From Chitinophagaceae bacterium (GTDB taxonomy: Bacteria; Bacteroidota; Bacteroidia; Chitinophagales; Chitinophagaceae), in assembly GCA_004028765.1 (NCBI GenBank), contig SAIX01000013.1:1-64000 (forward strand): 64,000 nt of DNA, read 5' to 3'. The translations under genes were made by a program, and so were the position numbers. Positions 34,887-43,157 of this stretch are shown here, piece by piece. Under the pieces are notes generated by a model. It did not search any database. It was not told the origin of the DNA and saw nothing but the letters and a program-made list of their open reading frames with translations. Numbering within the stretch: the stretch's first letter is position 1; every line of letters begins with the position of its first letter.

Positions 34887-36245
34887 ATGTCCAGTTCACG
34901 ACGCAATTTCATCAAACAATCTGCAAAAGCCGCAGCGGGAACCTATATTGCCTCCATGGGTTTCAGTGCCCAGAGTTATGCACGCATCATCGGGGCCAAC
35001 GACAGGGTAAGGGTTGGTGTGGTGGGTTTTTCTGACCGCCACCGCAGTTCGCATATCCCTCCCTTTATGAAATTTTATAAGGAGATGAATTTCGATATCG
35101 TATCCGTATCCGATATCTGGAAAAAAAGAAGAGAGGAAGGCGCTGCATTCCTGAAAGAAAAAATGGGGCACGATATCAACGCATACCGCAATAACGATGA
35201 ACTCTATAATTCGAAAACCGTAGATGCGGTATTTATCAGTACGGCCGATTTCCAGCATGCTTTGCATGCGATCGAAGCGGTAAAAGCAGGTTGCGATGTG
35301 TATTGCGAGAAACCGTTTGCAGAAACCATGGAAGATAACCGCGCTGCACTGAAAGCCGTGAAAGCCTCCAAGAGTATTGTGCAGATCGGATCACAAAGAA
35401 GAAGCGGACCAAACTATATTGCTGCCGCTGATTTTATACAATCCGGAAAATTTGGCCCCATTACCATGGTAGAGCTTACCTGGAACGTGAACCAGCCCGG
35501 CCGCTGGAGAAGGCCTGATCTTGTTGCGCAGTGTAAAGAAGAAGACCTCGATTGGAAACGATTCCTGATGAACCGCCCTTTTGAAAATTTTGATCCTCGT
35601 AAGTATTTAGAGTTTCGTTTGTTCTGGCCGTATTCTTCCGGAATGCCCGGGCAGTGGATGAGTCACCAGATTGATACGGTGAACTGGTTCAGCGGGCTTT
35701 CGCATCCGCGCAGCGTAGTTGCAAATGGTGGTGTATACGTATGGAAAGACGGCCGCCGCAACTGGGATACCACAACGGCTGTATTTGAATACGGCCCCAC
35801 CAATGACCCTTCCACAGGCTTCCAGGTGGTATTCATGAGCCGCATGCACAATGGCGATGAAAACCCAGCCGAAATGTATTATTCCAATGGTGGTGAATTA
35901 AATCTTATCACCAATAAAGTATCACCCAAAGGCGGACTGCGTGCAAGAGAAGCGGGCGCAATGAAAATGCAGGCCAATCTTTTACCGGAATTAAGTCTTT
36001 CTGACCTCGCTGTAAAAGTAGAAGCAGGCGCAAACACCGGTGGCGATGCACTAACTACTGCGCACGTTAAAAACTGGATGGAATGTATCCGCAGCAGGAA
36101 GCAACCCAATGCGCCCGTTGAAGCAGGTTATAGCCATTCCATTGCAACCATCATGGCCAATGCAGCCTGCCGCACGGGGGAAAAAGTAACTTTTGATGAG
36201 AAAACACAGGAAGTGATGGCCGGGGGGAAAGTATTCAAGTATTAA
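34887..36245 (+). CDS. Tat-exported Gfo/Idh/MocA-family oxidoreductase
   Basis: A 452-residue protein with twin-arginine signal (SSSRRNFIKQSAKAAAG), a Rossmann start VRVGVVGFSDRHRSSH (a nonstandard loop), and an intact EKP motif (CDVYCEKPFAETMEDN). The C-terminal domain includes FWPYSSGMPGQWMSHQIDTVNW. It is next to the tandem DUF1080 protein, the arrangement expected for oxidation of a sugar at C3 followed by cleavage of the glycosidic bond. Substrate unknown. A candidate terminator follows at 36272-36302. Confidence 0.9.
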   Translation: MSSSRRNFIKQSAKAAAGTYIASMGFSAQSYARIIGANDRVRVGVVGFSDRHRSSHIPPFMKFYKEMNFDIVSVSDIWKKRREEGAAFLKEKMGHDINAYRNNDELYNSKTVDAVFISTADFQHALHAIEAVKAGCDVYCEKPFAETMEDNRAALKAVKASKSIVQIGSQRRSGPNYIAAADFIQSGKFGPITMVELTWNVNQPGRWRRPDLVAQCKEEDLDWKRFLMNRPFENFDPRKYLEFRLFWPYSSGMPGQWMSHQIDTVNWFSGLSHPRSVVANGGVYVWKDGRRNWDTTTAVFEYGPTNDPSTGFQVVFMSRMHNGDENPAEMYYSNGGELNLITNKVSPKGGLRAREAGAMKMQANLLPELSLSDLAVKVEAGANTGGDALTTAHVKNWMECIRSRKQPNAPVEAGYSHSIATIMANAACRTGEKVTFDEKTQEVMAGGKVFKY

Positions 36246-36271
36246 ACAATTCCAGGGTAGGAACATAACGG

Positions 36272-36302
36272 AAAGGGAACTTCTTTCGGGATGATTCCCT
36301 TT
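36272..36302 (+). terminator. Candidate intrinsic terminator
   Basis: An 8-bp stem AAAGGGAA / TTCCCTTT with a 15-base loop, followed by TTCTTCTTT, between the oxidoreductase and the DMT transporter genes. The long loop and interrupted T run make it a weak or partial terminator. Confidence 0.45.
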
Positions 36303-36328
36303 TCTTCTTTATGAAACCAAGGTAAAAA

Positions 36329-37213
36329 ATGACGGATAAACAGAAAGCCAGGATTGCAGTGCTTGGGGGAAATTTTTTCTTCGGTACCAGTGTGATCGCT
36401 GTAAAACACATCAGTCCTTCATTGATGCCGCCTCTTGCTTTAACCGCTGTACGGATCATTTCTGCCACCGCTCTTTTCTGGATAATGTTTGCATTGAATC
36501 CGGTAAATACCGGCATCGTAAAAAAAGATTATCTCCGGCTTTTTCTTTGTGCATTGGCTGGCATCACCATGAACCAGACTTTTTCTGTATTGGGTATGGC
36601 CTTTACAAGCCCCATACACGCGTCGCTGCTCATCTTAACAACCCCTATTACCATTACCATACTCGCATCGGTATTTCTTGGTGAGCGGATGACGATCTTA
36701 AAAGCCCTTGGTTTATTGCTGGGTATTTCCGGTGGGGTGTTGCTGGTATTTGCGAGGGATATCTCTGCAGTGGCCGGAAGCAAACAAACACTCGGCGATA
36801 TGTTTGTGGTGATGGGGGCCCTGAGTTATTCCACCTATGTGATTACGGTAAAACCCCTGATGATGAAATACAAAGCCAATCATATACTCCAATGGGTTTT
36901 CCTGTTTGGGTTATTCGCGGCTTTGCCAGTTGGCTGGAAAGACCTGCGTACAGTACCCTGGCATTCATTTGACCTGTTAAGTGGGTTCTGCCTCACCTAT
37001 GTTGTGTTCGGCGGAACTTTTTTTGCCTACCGGCTGATGAATTACAGCATCAATAAACTGGGTGCAGCGGTTACAGGGTCTTATATTTATACACAACCTT
37101 TTTTTACCACGGTCGCATCTATGCTATTACTGCATGAAACACTGAGCCTGCCCAAGATACTGGCAGCGATCTTGATCATGAGTGGTGTATTTATTGCGAA
37201 TTATAAACGATAA
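36329..37213 (+). CDS. EamA/DMT-family transporter
   Basis: A 294-residue inner-membrane protein with about ten hydrophobic helices in two EamA repeats (for example GNFFFGTSVIAVKHISPSL and GALSYSTYVITVKPLMMKY). Substrates of this superfamily range from amino acids to sugars and cannot be read from sequence. Its stop lies 11 bases before the DlgD-like reductase gene start, so it may move a uronate-derived acid across the inner membrane (inference). Confidence 0.88.
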   Translation: MTDKQKARIAVLGGNFFFGTSVIAVKHISPSLMPPLALTAVRIISATALFWIMFALNPVNTGIVKKDYLRLFLCALAGITMNQTFSVLGMAFTSPIHASLLILTTPITITILASVFLGERMTILKALGLLLGISGGVLLVFARDISAVAGSKQTLGDMFVVMGALSYSTYVITVKPLMMKYKANHILQWVFLFGLFAALPVGWKDLRTVPWHSFDLLSGFCLTYVVFGGTFFAYRLMNYSINKLGAAVTGSYIYTQPFFTTVASMLLLHETLSLPKILAAILIMSGVFIANYKR

Positions 37214-37223
37214 TACAATTGAT

Positions 37224-38240
37224 ATGACAAGGGTACCATTTGATGAAATGAAACGAACGATCAAACAGGCTTTTGTCAGAGCCGGTATGCCGGAACACAA
37301 AGCTGAGATATGTGCGAGGGTGCATACAGAATCCAGTCGCGATGGTGTACCCTCACATGGATTGAACCGCGTGGAACGGTTTGTGGATTATCTTCATAAA
37401 GGATGGGTGGATCCCAATGCTGAACCTTCATTGCATCTCTCGCTTGGTTCAATGGAAGTATATAATGGCAATATGGGACCTGGTATACTCAATGCCATTT
37501 TTGCCATGAACCGGGCTGCAGAAATTGCAGCGCAGCACGGATTAGGGATGGTAACTCTGCAAAATACCACACACTGGATGCGTGGCGGCGCATACGGATG
37601 GCTCGCTGCAGAAAAAGGATATATCGGTATCTGCTGGACGAATACCGAAACCTGTATGCCGGCATGGGGTGCAAAATCGGGAGCGATCGGGAACAACCCG
37701 TTTATCATGGCCGTTCCAAGAAAGGAAGGGCATATTGTACTCGATATGGCCATGTCGCAATACTCCTATGGCAAGTTGCAGGTGACAAGGTTAAAAAAAC
37801 AAAAACTCCCTTATCCCGGTGGCTTCGATAACGCGGGAAATCTTACGGATGATCCTGGCACAATCGAAGAAAGCCGCAGGATATTGCCCATGGGTTACTG
37901 GAAAGGATCGGGCTTTGCGATCATGCTTGATGTTATTTCAAGTTTACTTTCCGGAGGATTCACTACTGCAGGGATCGATAGATTTGATAAAGGAAGTTGC
38001 GGAAGTTGTTGCCAGGTTTTTATTGCGATCAACCCACTTGCAATTAATTCGCAGGACTTTATCGATAATGCCATACAGGAAACCATTCAGCAATTAAAAT
38101 CTTCCGAGCCTGCAAAAGAAGGTGGTGAGATATTGTATCCCGGAGAGCAATCCATGCGCACGAGAAAAGAAAGTGAAAAAGAAGGCATTGTTGTGGATGA
38201 AGGGGTTTGGCAGAAGGTAAAGGAACTGGCGGCTGTATAA
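37224..38240 (+). CDS. LdhA2/malate-lactate-type reductase (2,3-diketo-L-gulonate reductase-like)
   Basis: A 338-residue cytosolic NAD(P)H-dependent enzyme of the Ldh2/MDH2 family, close by eye to E. coli DlgD (YiaK): VPSHGLNRVERFVDYL, NTTHWMRGGAYGWLAAEKG, YIGICWTNTETCMPAWGAK, and ILPMGYWKGSGFAIMLD. The conserved His is in SHGLNR. DlgD reduces 2,3-diketo-L-gulonate to 3-keto-L-gulonate; here a related keto-uronate is possible. The start at 37224 (MTRVPFDEM) removes an implausible 14-residue extension into the transporter gene. Next gene 9 bases away. Confidence 0.85.
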   Translation: MTRVPFDEMKRTIKQAFVRAGMPEHKAEICARVHTESSRDGVPSHGLNRVERFVDYLHKGWVDPNAEPSLHLSLGSMEVYNGNMGPGILNAIFAMNRAAEIAAQHGLGMVTLQNTTHWMRGGAYGWLAAEKGYIGICWTNTETCMPAWGAKSGAIGNNPFIMAVPRKEGHIVLDMAMSQYSYGKLQVTRLKKQKLPYPGGFDNAGNLTDDPGTIEESRRILPMGYWKGSGFAIMLDVISSLLSGGFTTAGIDRFDKGSCGSCCQVFIAINPLAINSQDFIDNAIQETIQQLKSSEPAKEGGEILYPGEQSMRTRKESEKEGIVVDEGVWQKVKELAAV

Positions 38241-38249
38241 ATATTTTTT

Positions 38250-39266
38250 ATGAAAGCATTATGTGTACAATCACCGCATCATCTTGTAATAGAGGAAAGA
38301 CCAATGCCTTCCATTACAAAACCTGATGAGGTTTTGCTGAAAGTAAAAACCGCAGGTATCTGTGGCTCTGATGTACACATCTATCATGGCTCTTCTCCTG
38401 TTGCCACTTATCCGCGTGTGATAGGGCATGAGATTGCCTGCGAAGTATTGGAATGGGGCAATGCTGTTAATGATCTTGCAAAAGGCGACCGCGTGGTGAT
38501 GGACCCTGTGATCGATTGCGGAGAATGTTACCAGTGCCGGATCGGCAGGAGAAATGTTTGCAAAAACCTGAAAGTACGATCCGTGCATGTGGATGGCGGT
38601 TACCAGGAATACCTGGTTTTACCGAGGCAGGGTATTTATAAAATACCCGATAACATCAGTTGGGAGGAAGCGGTAATGATCGAACCCTTTACCATTGCAG
38701 AACAGGTGTGCAGCAGGGCAGAGATCAGTGAACAGGATACCGTGTTTATTATGGGAGCCGGGCCTGTGGGCCTCAGTATACTCAAACGCGCAAAAATGAG
38801 CGGGGCAACCTGCTACATTTCTGATATGCTTGATACAAGGCTTTCGCTTGCCATATCTTATGGAGCAGATGCAACAATCCATGCAAAAATGCAGGATGTG
38901 CAGGAAGCTTTAACAGCACTTACGAATGGCAATGGCGCAACTGTGGTAATTGATGCAGTTTGTTCCGTACGATCCTTCGAACAGGCCTTGCAGTATGTTT
39001 GTCCGGCAGGCAGGGTAATACCGCTAGGGTTCAGTAAAGAAACTTCTGCAATCGCTCAACTCAGTATTGTGGCGAGGGAAATCGATATACGTGGCTCAAG
39101 GTTGCACAATAATAAATTCCCGGTTGTGATCGATCATTTTGCAAAGGGGAAGATACAGGTGAGAGATATGATCACCCATCGCTATCCTTTTACTTCGATA
39201 CACGAAGCATTGAAACTGATTGAAGATACCCATGTGGAAAAAGGGAAAGTGATGCTGTATTTTTAA
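38250..39266 (+). CDS. Zinc-dependent alcohol dehydrogenase (hexonate dehydrogenase-like)
   Basis: A 338-residue medium-chain dehydrogenase. Catalytic zinc ligands are in GICGSDVH and IGHE; the structural zinc cluster is CGECYQCRIGRRNVC with four Cys; the NAD fold has GAGPVGLSIL. The end MITHRYPFTSIHEALKL resembles L-galactonate/L-gulonate 5-dehydrogenases (LgoD/RspB group). Together with the DlgD-like gene it may handle an aldonate or L-sugar acid derived from uronates. Substrate not proven. Confidence 0.86.
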   Translation: MKALCVQSPHHLVIEERPMPSITKPDEVLLKVKTAGICGSDVHIYHGSSPVATYPRVIGHEIACEVLEWGNAVNDLAKGDRVVMDPVIDCGECYQCRIGRRNVCKNLKVRSVHVDGGYQEYLVLPRQGIYKIPDNISWEEAVMIEPFTIAEQVCSRAEISEQDTVFIMGAGPVGLSILKRAKMSGATCYISDMLDTRLSLAISYGADATIHAKMQDVQEALTALTNGNGATVVIDAVCSVRSFEQALQYVCPAGRVIPLGFSKETSAIAQLSIVAREIDIRGSRLHNNKFPVVIDHFAKGKIQVRDMITHRYPFTSIHEALKLIEDTHVEKGKVMLYF

Positions 39267-39281
39267 AATATTTTACGCTTT

Positions 39282-40490
39282 ATGATTAAAAAGATATTGT
39301 TTGTAATATTAATAAGTATTTGTACAAACCTTCACGCACAGGATGGGATCGCAGAACGGAATTACCTTGTAGCAACTGTTACAAAACTTGCTGACCCATT
39401 GTTCACAGCGCTCAGCAGGAACGAATTAAAACAAACCATGCCGATCGAAAAATACAATGGCATGCAGCAGAAACATCCTTCCACTTATCTTGAAGGTTTT
39501 GCGCGTATGCTGGCTGGTATGGCCCCTTGGCTCGAGTTAGGTCCTGATGAAACTGCTGAAGGTAAACTCCGGGCAAAATACATTGACCTTGCATTGAAAT
39601 GTATCCACAATGGCGCTGACTCCACCTCACGGGATTATCTTGATTTTAATATCCCGGGACAGTCACTTGTGGATGCTGCATTTCTGACGCATGCCTTATT
39701 ACGTGCACCCACGCAATTGCTGGGCAAGCTGGATGAAACCACCAAGCGCAACCTGGTAGCCGCTTTAAAACTTACGCGTAATACAAAGCCGCCCCAGAAT
39801 AACTGGTTATTGTTTGCAGCAATGGTGGAAACAGGGATATGGAAACTTACAGGGGAATGTGATCAGTCGCGCATTGATTATGCGATACAGAAACACAAAG
39901 ACTGGTACAAAGGAGATGGCGTATATGGCGATGGAGCCGATTTTCATTTCGATTATTATAACAGTTTTGTGATTCACCCGATGATGCTGGATATTTTGAA
40001 TGTGCTGAAGGAAAGAAATATTACAGCAGCGATCCCTTATGAAACCGAATTGGTAAGGGCACAACGGTATGCAGCCATACTGGAAAGGATGATTTCACCG
40101 GAAGCCACTTATCCGGTTACCGGCCGCTCAATCGCATACCGCTTTGGCAATTTTCAATTGTTGTCACAAATGGCATTACAGCATCATTTATCGAAAGAAC
40201 TGAATCCTGTTCAGGTTCGTTCTGCTTTGTTTGCAATGATCAAGAAACAAATGGAAGCACCCGGCACATTCGATAAAAATGGCTGGTTGCAGATCGGTAT
40301 ATATGGCCATCAGCCCGGTATCGGCGAGTATTATATTTCTACAGGAAGCTTATATCTCTGTTCCCAGGCATTTTTGATATTAGGTTTACCAGCTTCCGAT
40401 CCTTTATGGCAGGGTGCTGATGAAGACTGGACATCGCGCAAAGTATGGAAGGGGCTTGCGGTTCCGATTGATCACGCGATCAATAACTGA
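39282..40490 (+). CDS. Secreted DUF2264 protein (GH154-type, putative beta-glucuronidase)
   Basis: A 402-residue protein with a Sec signal (MIKKILFVILISICTNLHAQ) and the DUF2264 alpha/alpha-barrel fold: STYLEGFARMLAGMAPWLELG, FNIPGQSLVDAAFLTHALLRAP, WYKGDGVYGDGADFHFDYYNSFVIHPM. DUF2264 proteins define CAZy family GH154, where beta-glucuronidase activity has been reported. This fits the flanking glucuronate catabolism genes. Last gene of the plus-strand uronate cluster. Confidence 0.85.
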   Translation: MIKKILFVILISICTNLHAQDGIAERNYLVATVTKLADPLFTALSRNELKQTMPIEKYNGMQQKHPSTYLEGFARMLAGMAPWLELGPDETAEGKLRAKYIDLALKCIHNGADSTSRDYLDFNIPGQSLVDAAFLTHALLRAPTQLLGKLDETTKRNLVAALKLTRNTKPPQNNWLLFAAMVETGIWKLTGECDQSRIDYAIQKHKDWYKGDGVYGDGADFHFDYYNSFVIHPMMLDILNVLKERNITAAIPYETELVRAQRYAAILERMISPEATYPVTGRSIAYRFGNFQLLSQMALQHHLSKELNPVQVRSALFAMIKKQMEAPGTFDKNGWLQIGIYGHQPGIGEYYISTGSLYLCSQAFLILGLPASDPLWQGADEDWTSRKVWKGLAVPIDHAINN

Positions 40491-40492
40491 CT

Positions 40493-40610
40493 CACCCCCG
40501 GCCCTTCTCTGCTGCGCAAAGAGGGGAGAAGCTAGGTAATTAAGAATTTAGAGTGAAGAGTTAATAATTAATAGTGATTCTTGTTCGTGTAGTTCAGTGC
40601 TCTCAGTGGC
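40493..40610. repeat. 118-nt dispersed intergenic repeat, copy B
   Basis: Equal in length to 21141-21258 and alignable along it, from CACCCCCGGCCC to TCTCAGTGGC, with scattered substitutions. A shortened third copy of its beginning (CTCTCTGCTGCGCAAAG and AGAATTTAGAATGAAG words) lies at about 40616-40670. The remainder of the 316-base gap to 40806 holds no gene, only the terminator at 40756-40787. Confidence 0.65.
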
Positions 40611-40755
40611 AGACTCGCCCCCAGCAACTCTCTGCTGCGCAAAGAAAGAAGAATTTAGAATGAAGAGTTGTTGATACGCTGTGTCTCTTTTTCTCCTGTC
40701 TTTCTCCTGCGAAAAAATATTGATCCTTTATCTTTCTACCTGGCCAATCAAATAA

Positions 40756-40787
40756 AAAAGCCTTTGCATTTTATTACAAAGGCTTTT
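40756..40787. terminator. Bidirectional terminator
   Basis: A perfect 11-bp stem (AAAAGCCTTTG / CAAAGGCTTTT) with a 10-base loop between the convergent GH154 and oxidoreductase genes. A-run upstream and T-run downstream allow use from both strands. Confidence 0.75.
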
Positions 40788-40806
40788 ACATCATATCGAT
40801 TTGTAT

Positions 40807-42144
40807 TTACACATACTTTGTAACCCCGGGAACAGGGATGGCATAATATCCGTCGGCATCGGGTAAAACAGGCGGTGGTGCATCAAAGCTGAAAACTTTG
40901 GGCATGATATTGAGATTTGAATTGATCGCCTTATCCCAATCGATCACCTGGCCGCTGTAAGTAGCCATCCTTCCGAGTATGGAAGTCATGGTACTCTTTG
41001 CGCCGTTTTCCGCATCCGCAAATTTGTATTCCCCTTTTGCGATGGCGGCAAACAGTTCATCATGTTCTACCTGGTACGGATTGGGCTCTCCTTTTTTATC
41101 AAACGTATAAAGCGCCTTTCCGGTACTGTCGGTGATCTTTGCGGCACCACACCATATTTTTCCTTTTGTACCGATGAGCAGTTCATCCACCTTGCTCATC
41201 GTTTTCGGGATATGCCTGCACTGGCTGTTTAAAATGCTTCCGTCTGCATACGTGAATTCAACGTAGTGGTGATCAAATATCTCACCATGGTCTTTTCCTT
41301 TTCTTACCTGGCGGCCACCCATTCCCTGCGCCTTTACCGGATAGCTTCCTTTGAACCAGTTGATCACATCGAGGTTATGGATATGCTGCTCGGTGATATG
41401 GTCGCCGCAAAGCCATACAAAATAATACCAGTTGCGCATCTGGTACTCCATTTCTGTTTGGCCTGCTTTACGGGGGCGCACCCAAACACCATCATTGTTC
41501 CACCAGGCCTGTGCCGAAGTGATATCGCCGATCATATCTTTCCGCTTAAACAATTCACGGTACGAATTCTGGTAATGCCTTTGCAACCCAACCACCACAT
41601 TCAGTTTTTTCTGTTTGGCGGCTTCGGCTGTGGCCAGTACTTTTTGTACACCAGCCGGATCTGTGGCCACCGGCTTTTCCATGAATACGTGTTTGTTCTG
41701 TTTGATGGCTTCCTCGAAATGGATCGGCCGGAAACCAGGAGGTGTGGCGATCAATACCACATCTGCCAGCGGGATCACTTTCTGGTATGCATCAAAGCCT
41801 GTAAATTTTCTTTCCTCCGGTACATCCACTCTTTTTTTGATACTGGCCATTTTAGGATCAGACCCATCATCAGTGGTAAGCGATTTGTAACAGTTGTCGA
41901 GGTTGTCGCGGAAGGCATCGGCCATTGCCACGAGTTTTACATTCTGTGTGGTAGACAGTGCCTGCATGGCAGCGCCGGTACCCCGGCCACCGCAACCGAT
42001 AAGTGCGATTTTGATCACATCATCTGATCCGGAAAAATAATTGGCCTGAGAAATCAGCGGAGCGGCAATTAATCCGCCGGCGATCAGGGAACTCTGTTTT
42101 ACAAAATCCCTGCGGCTCGTGTTACGGGAAGCATCGTTGTGCAT
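40807..42144 (-). CDS. Tat-exported Gfo/Idh/MocA-family oxidoreductase
   Basis: A 445-residue protein with twin-arginine signal (NTSRRDFVKQSSLIAGG), a clear dinucleotide loop (IALIGCGGRGTGAAM) and an intact EKP motif (HVFMEKPVATDPAG). The C-terminal domain has the HNLDVINWFKGSYPVKAQGMGG and SILNSQCRHIP segments frequent in planctomycete/Bacteroidota secreted family members. It is the last gene of an apbE-SUMF1-oxidoreductase run on the minus strand, 16 bases after the SUMF1-like gene. Likely periplasmic sugar oxidation. Confidence 0.92.
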   Translation of the reverse strand: MHNDASRNTSRRDFVKQSSLIAGGLIAAPLISQANYFSGSDDVIKIALIGCGGRGTGAAMQALSTTQNVKLVAMADAFRDNLDNCYKSLTTDDGSDPKMASIKKRVDVPEERKFTGFDAYQKVIPLADVVLIATPPGFRPIHFEEAIKQNKHVFMEKPVATDPAGVQKVLATAEAAKQKKLNVVVGLQRHYQNSYRELFKRKDMIGDITSAQAWWNNDGVWVRPRKAGQTEMEYQMRNWYYFVWLCGDHITEQHIHNLDVINWFKGSYPVKAQGMGGRQVRKGKDHGEIFDHHYVEFTYADGSILNSQCRHIPKTMSKVDELLIGTKGKIWCGAAKITDSTGKALYTFDKKGEPNPYQVEHDELFAAIAKGEYKFADAENGAKSTMTSILGRMATYSGQVIDWDKAINSNLNIMPKVFSFDAPPPVLPDADGYYAIPVPGVTKYV

Positions 42145-42160
42145 ATAAAAGGATTTAGGG

Positions 42161-43114
42161 TTAACGACCTGTATATTGTTTAAAAAACTTTTCGGCTTCT
42201 TCTTCAGAGGGCTGTTTCAACGGGCGAACAATGCGGAAACCCACCCACATGGCTTCGGTTAACCACCATTTGCTTTTGGGTATCTGCGGGTCGCGGATAT
42301 TCCAGTCGGGAGTGGATGCAATACGACACGCACTCCTCAGGTCTGCCGCGCGGCTAGCAAACCCGCCGCCACGCAATGCTTTTGGATATTTTGCCGGTGT
42401 TGCTTCCACCATCGGATCGGTGGCACCGGCGATCTTTTCATATCTTTTTTCATCATAGTGGTCTATCGTCCATTCCATTACATTTCCCATCATATCATAC
42501 AATCCCCATGCGTTGGGGAGCTTCTGTCCAACCTTATGGTATTTGTCTTCACTGTTAGCTGCGAACCACGCGTATTTTTCAAGCTGTGTACTGTCGTCAC
42601 CAAAATAAAAAGTACTGGTGCTTCCAGCCCTGCAGGCATATTCCCATTCTGCTTCGGTAGGGAGGCGGTAAAAGATCCCCGTTTTATGATACAACCAGCG
42701 GCAATACATCAGTGCGGCGAGTTGCGACATACTGTTCACAGGGTAACCGCCTTCTTTACCCATGCCCCAGCTAAGATCAACATATTGCGGACTGGGCCGC
42801 GTGATTGCATCCACGTCTGCGTTTTCGCTGGTGGTTTCATCTTTATAGAAAGCATCGAATTCATCCCGGGTAACTTCATAGGCACCCATCCAGAAAGCAG
42901 AGATGTTGATTTTCTGCTGCGGGCCTTCGTCGTTTTTTCTTCCTTTCTCATTTGGATTGCTCCCGATCTGGAAACTGCCTTGCGGGACAGGCACCATTTT
43001 ACAGTTCAGGTTACTGCCGGGTATCGGTTGCTGATAGGGGGTGAAATTCTGTGACTGACAAAAAACAAAGCCTGGTACGGATAAAAGCAAAACGGCAAAT
43101 ACGAATGGCCTCAC
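42161..43114 (-). CDS. Secreted SUMF1/FGE-fold protein
   Basis: A 317-residue protein with a Sec signal (MRPFVFAVLLLSVPGFVFCQ) and the formylglycine-generating-enzyme fold (MVPVPQGSFQIGS, ISAFWMGAYEVTRDEF, YRLPTEAEWEYACRAG, LYDMMGNVMEWTIDHY). The usual active-site region reads LRGGGFASRAADLRSACRIAST, so the first of the two copper-binding Cys of genuine FGE is missing. No sulfatase is encoded in the window. A non-FGE role such as binding or an oxidoreductase partner is more likely. Cotranscribed with the neighbouring Tat oxidoreductase. Confidence 0.88.
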   Translation of the reverse strand: MRPFVFAVLLLSVPGFVFCQSQNFTPYQQPIPGSNLNCKMVPVPQGSFQIGSNPNEKGRKNDEGPQQKINISAFWMGAYEVTRDEFDAFYKDETTSENADVDAITRPSPQYVDLSWGMGKEGGYPVNSMSQLAALMYCRWLYHKTGIFYRLPTEAEWEYACRAGSTSTFYFGDDSTQLEKYAWFAANSEDKYHKVGQKLPNAWGLYDMMGNVMEWTIDHYDEKRYEKIAGATDPMVEATPAKYPKALRGGGFASRAADLRSACRIASTPDWNIRDPQIPKSKWWLTEAMWVGFRIVRPLKQPSEEEAEKFFKQYTGR

Positions 43115-43157
43115 GGGAAAAAATTGAATGAGTAAGGTAAGGATAATATCAATAAGT

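Noticed and set aside
42161-43114. A formylglycine-generating enzyme supporting sulfatases (sulfated glycan target)
   Set aside because: The first active-site Cys is missing and no sulfatase gene is present, so a sulfated-substrate inference is not supported.
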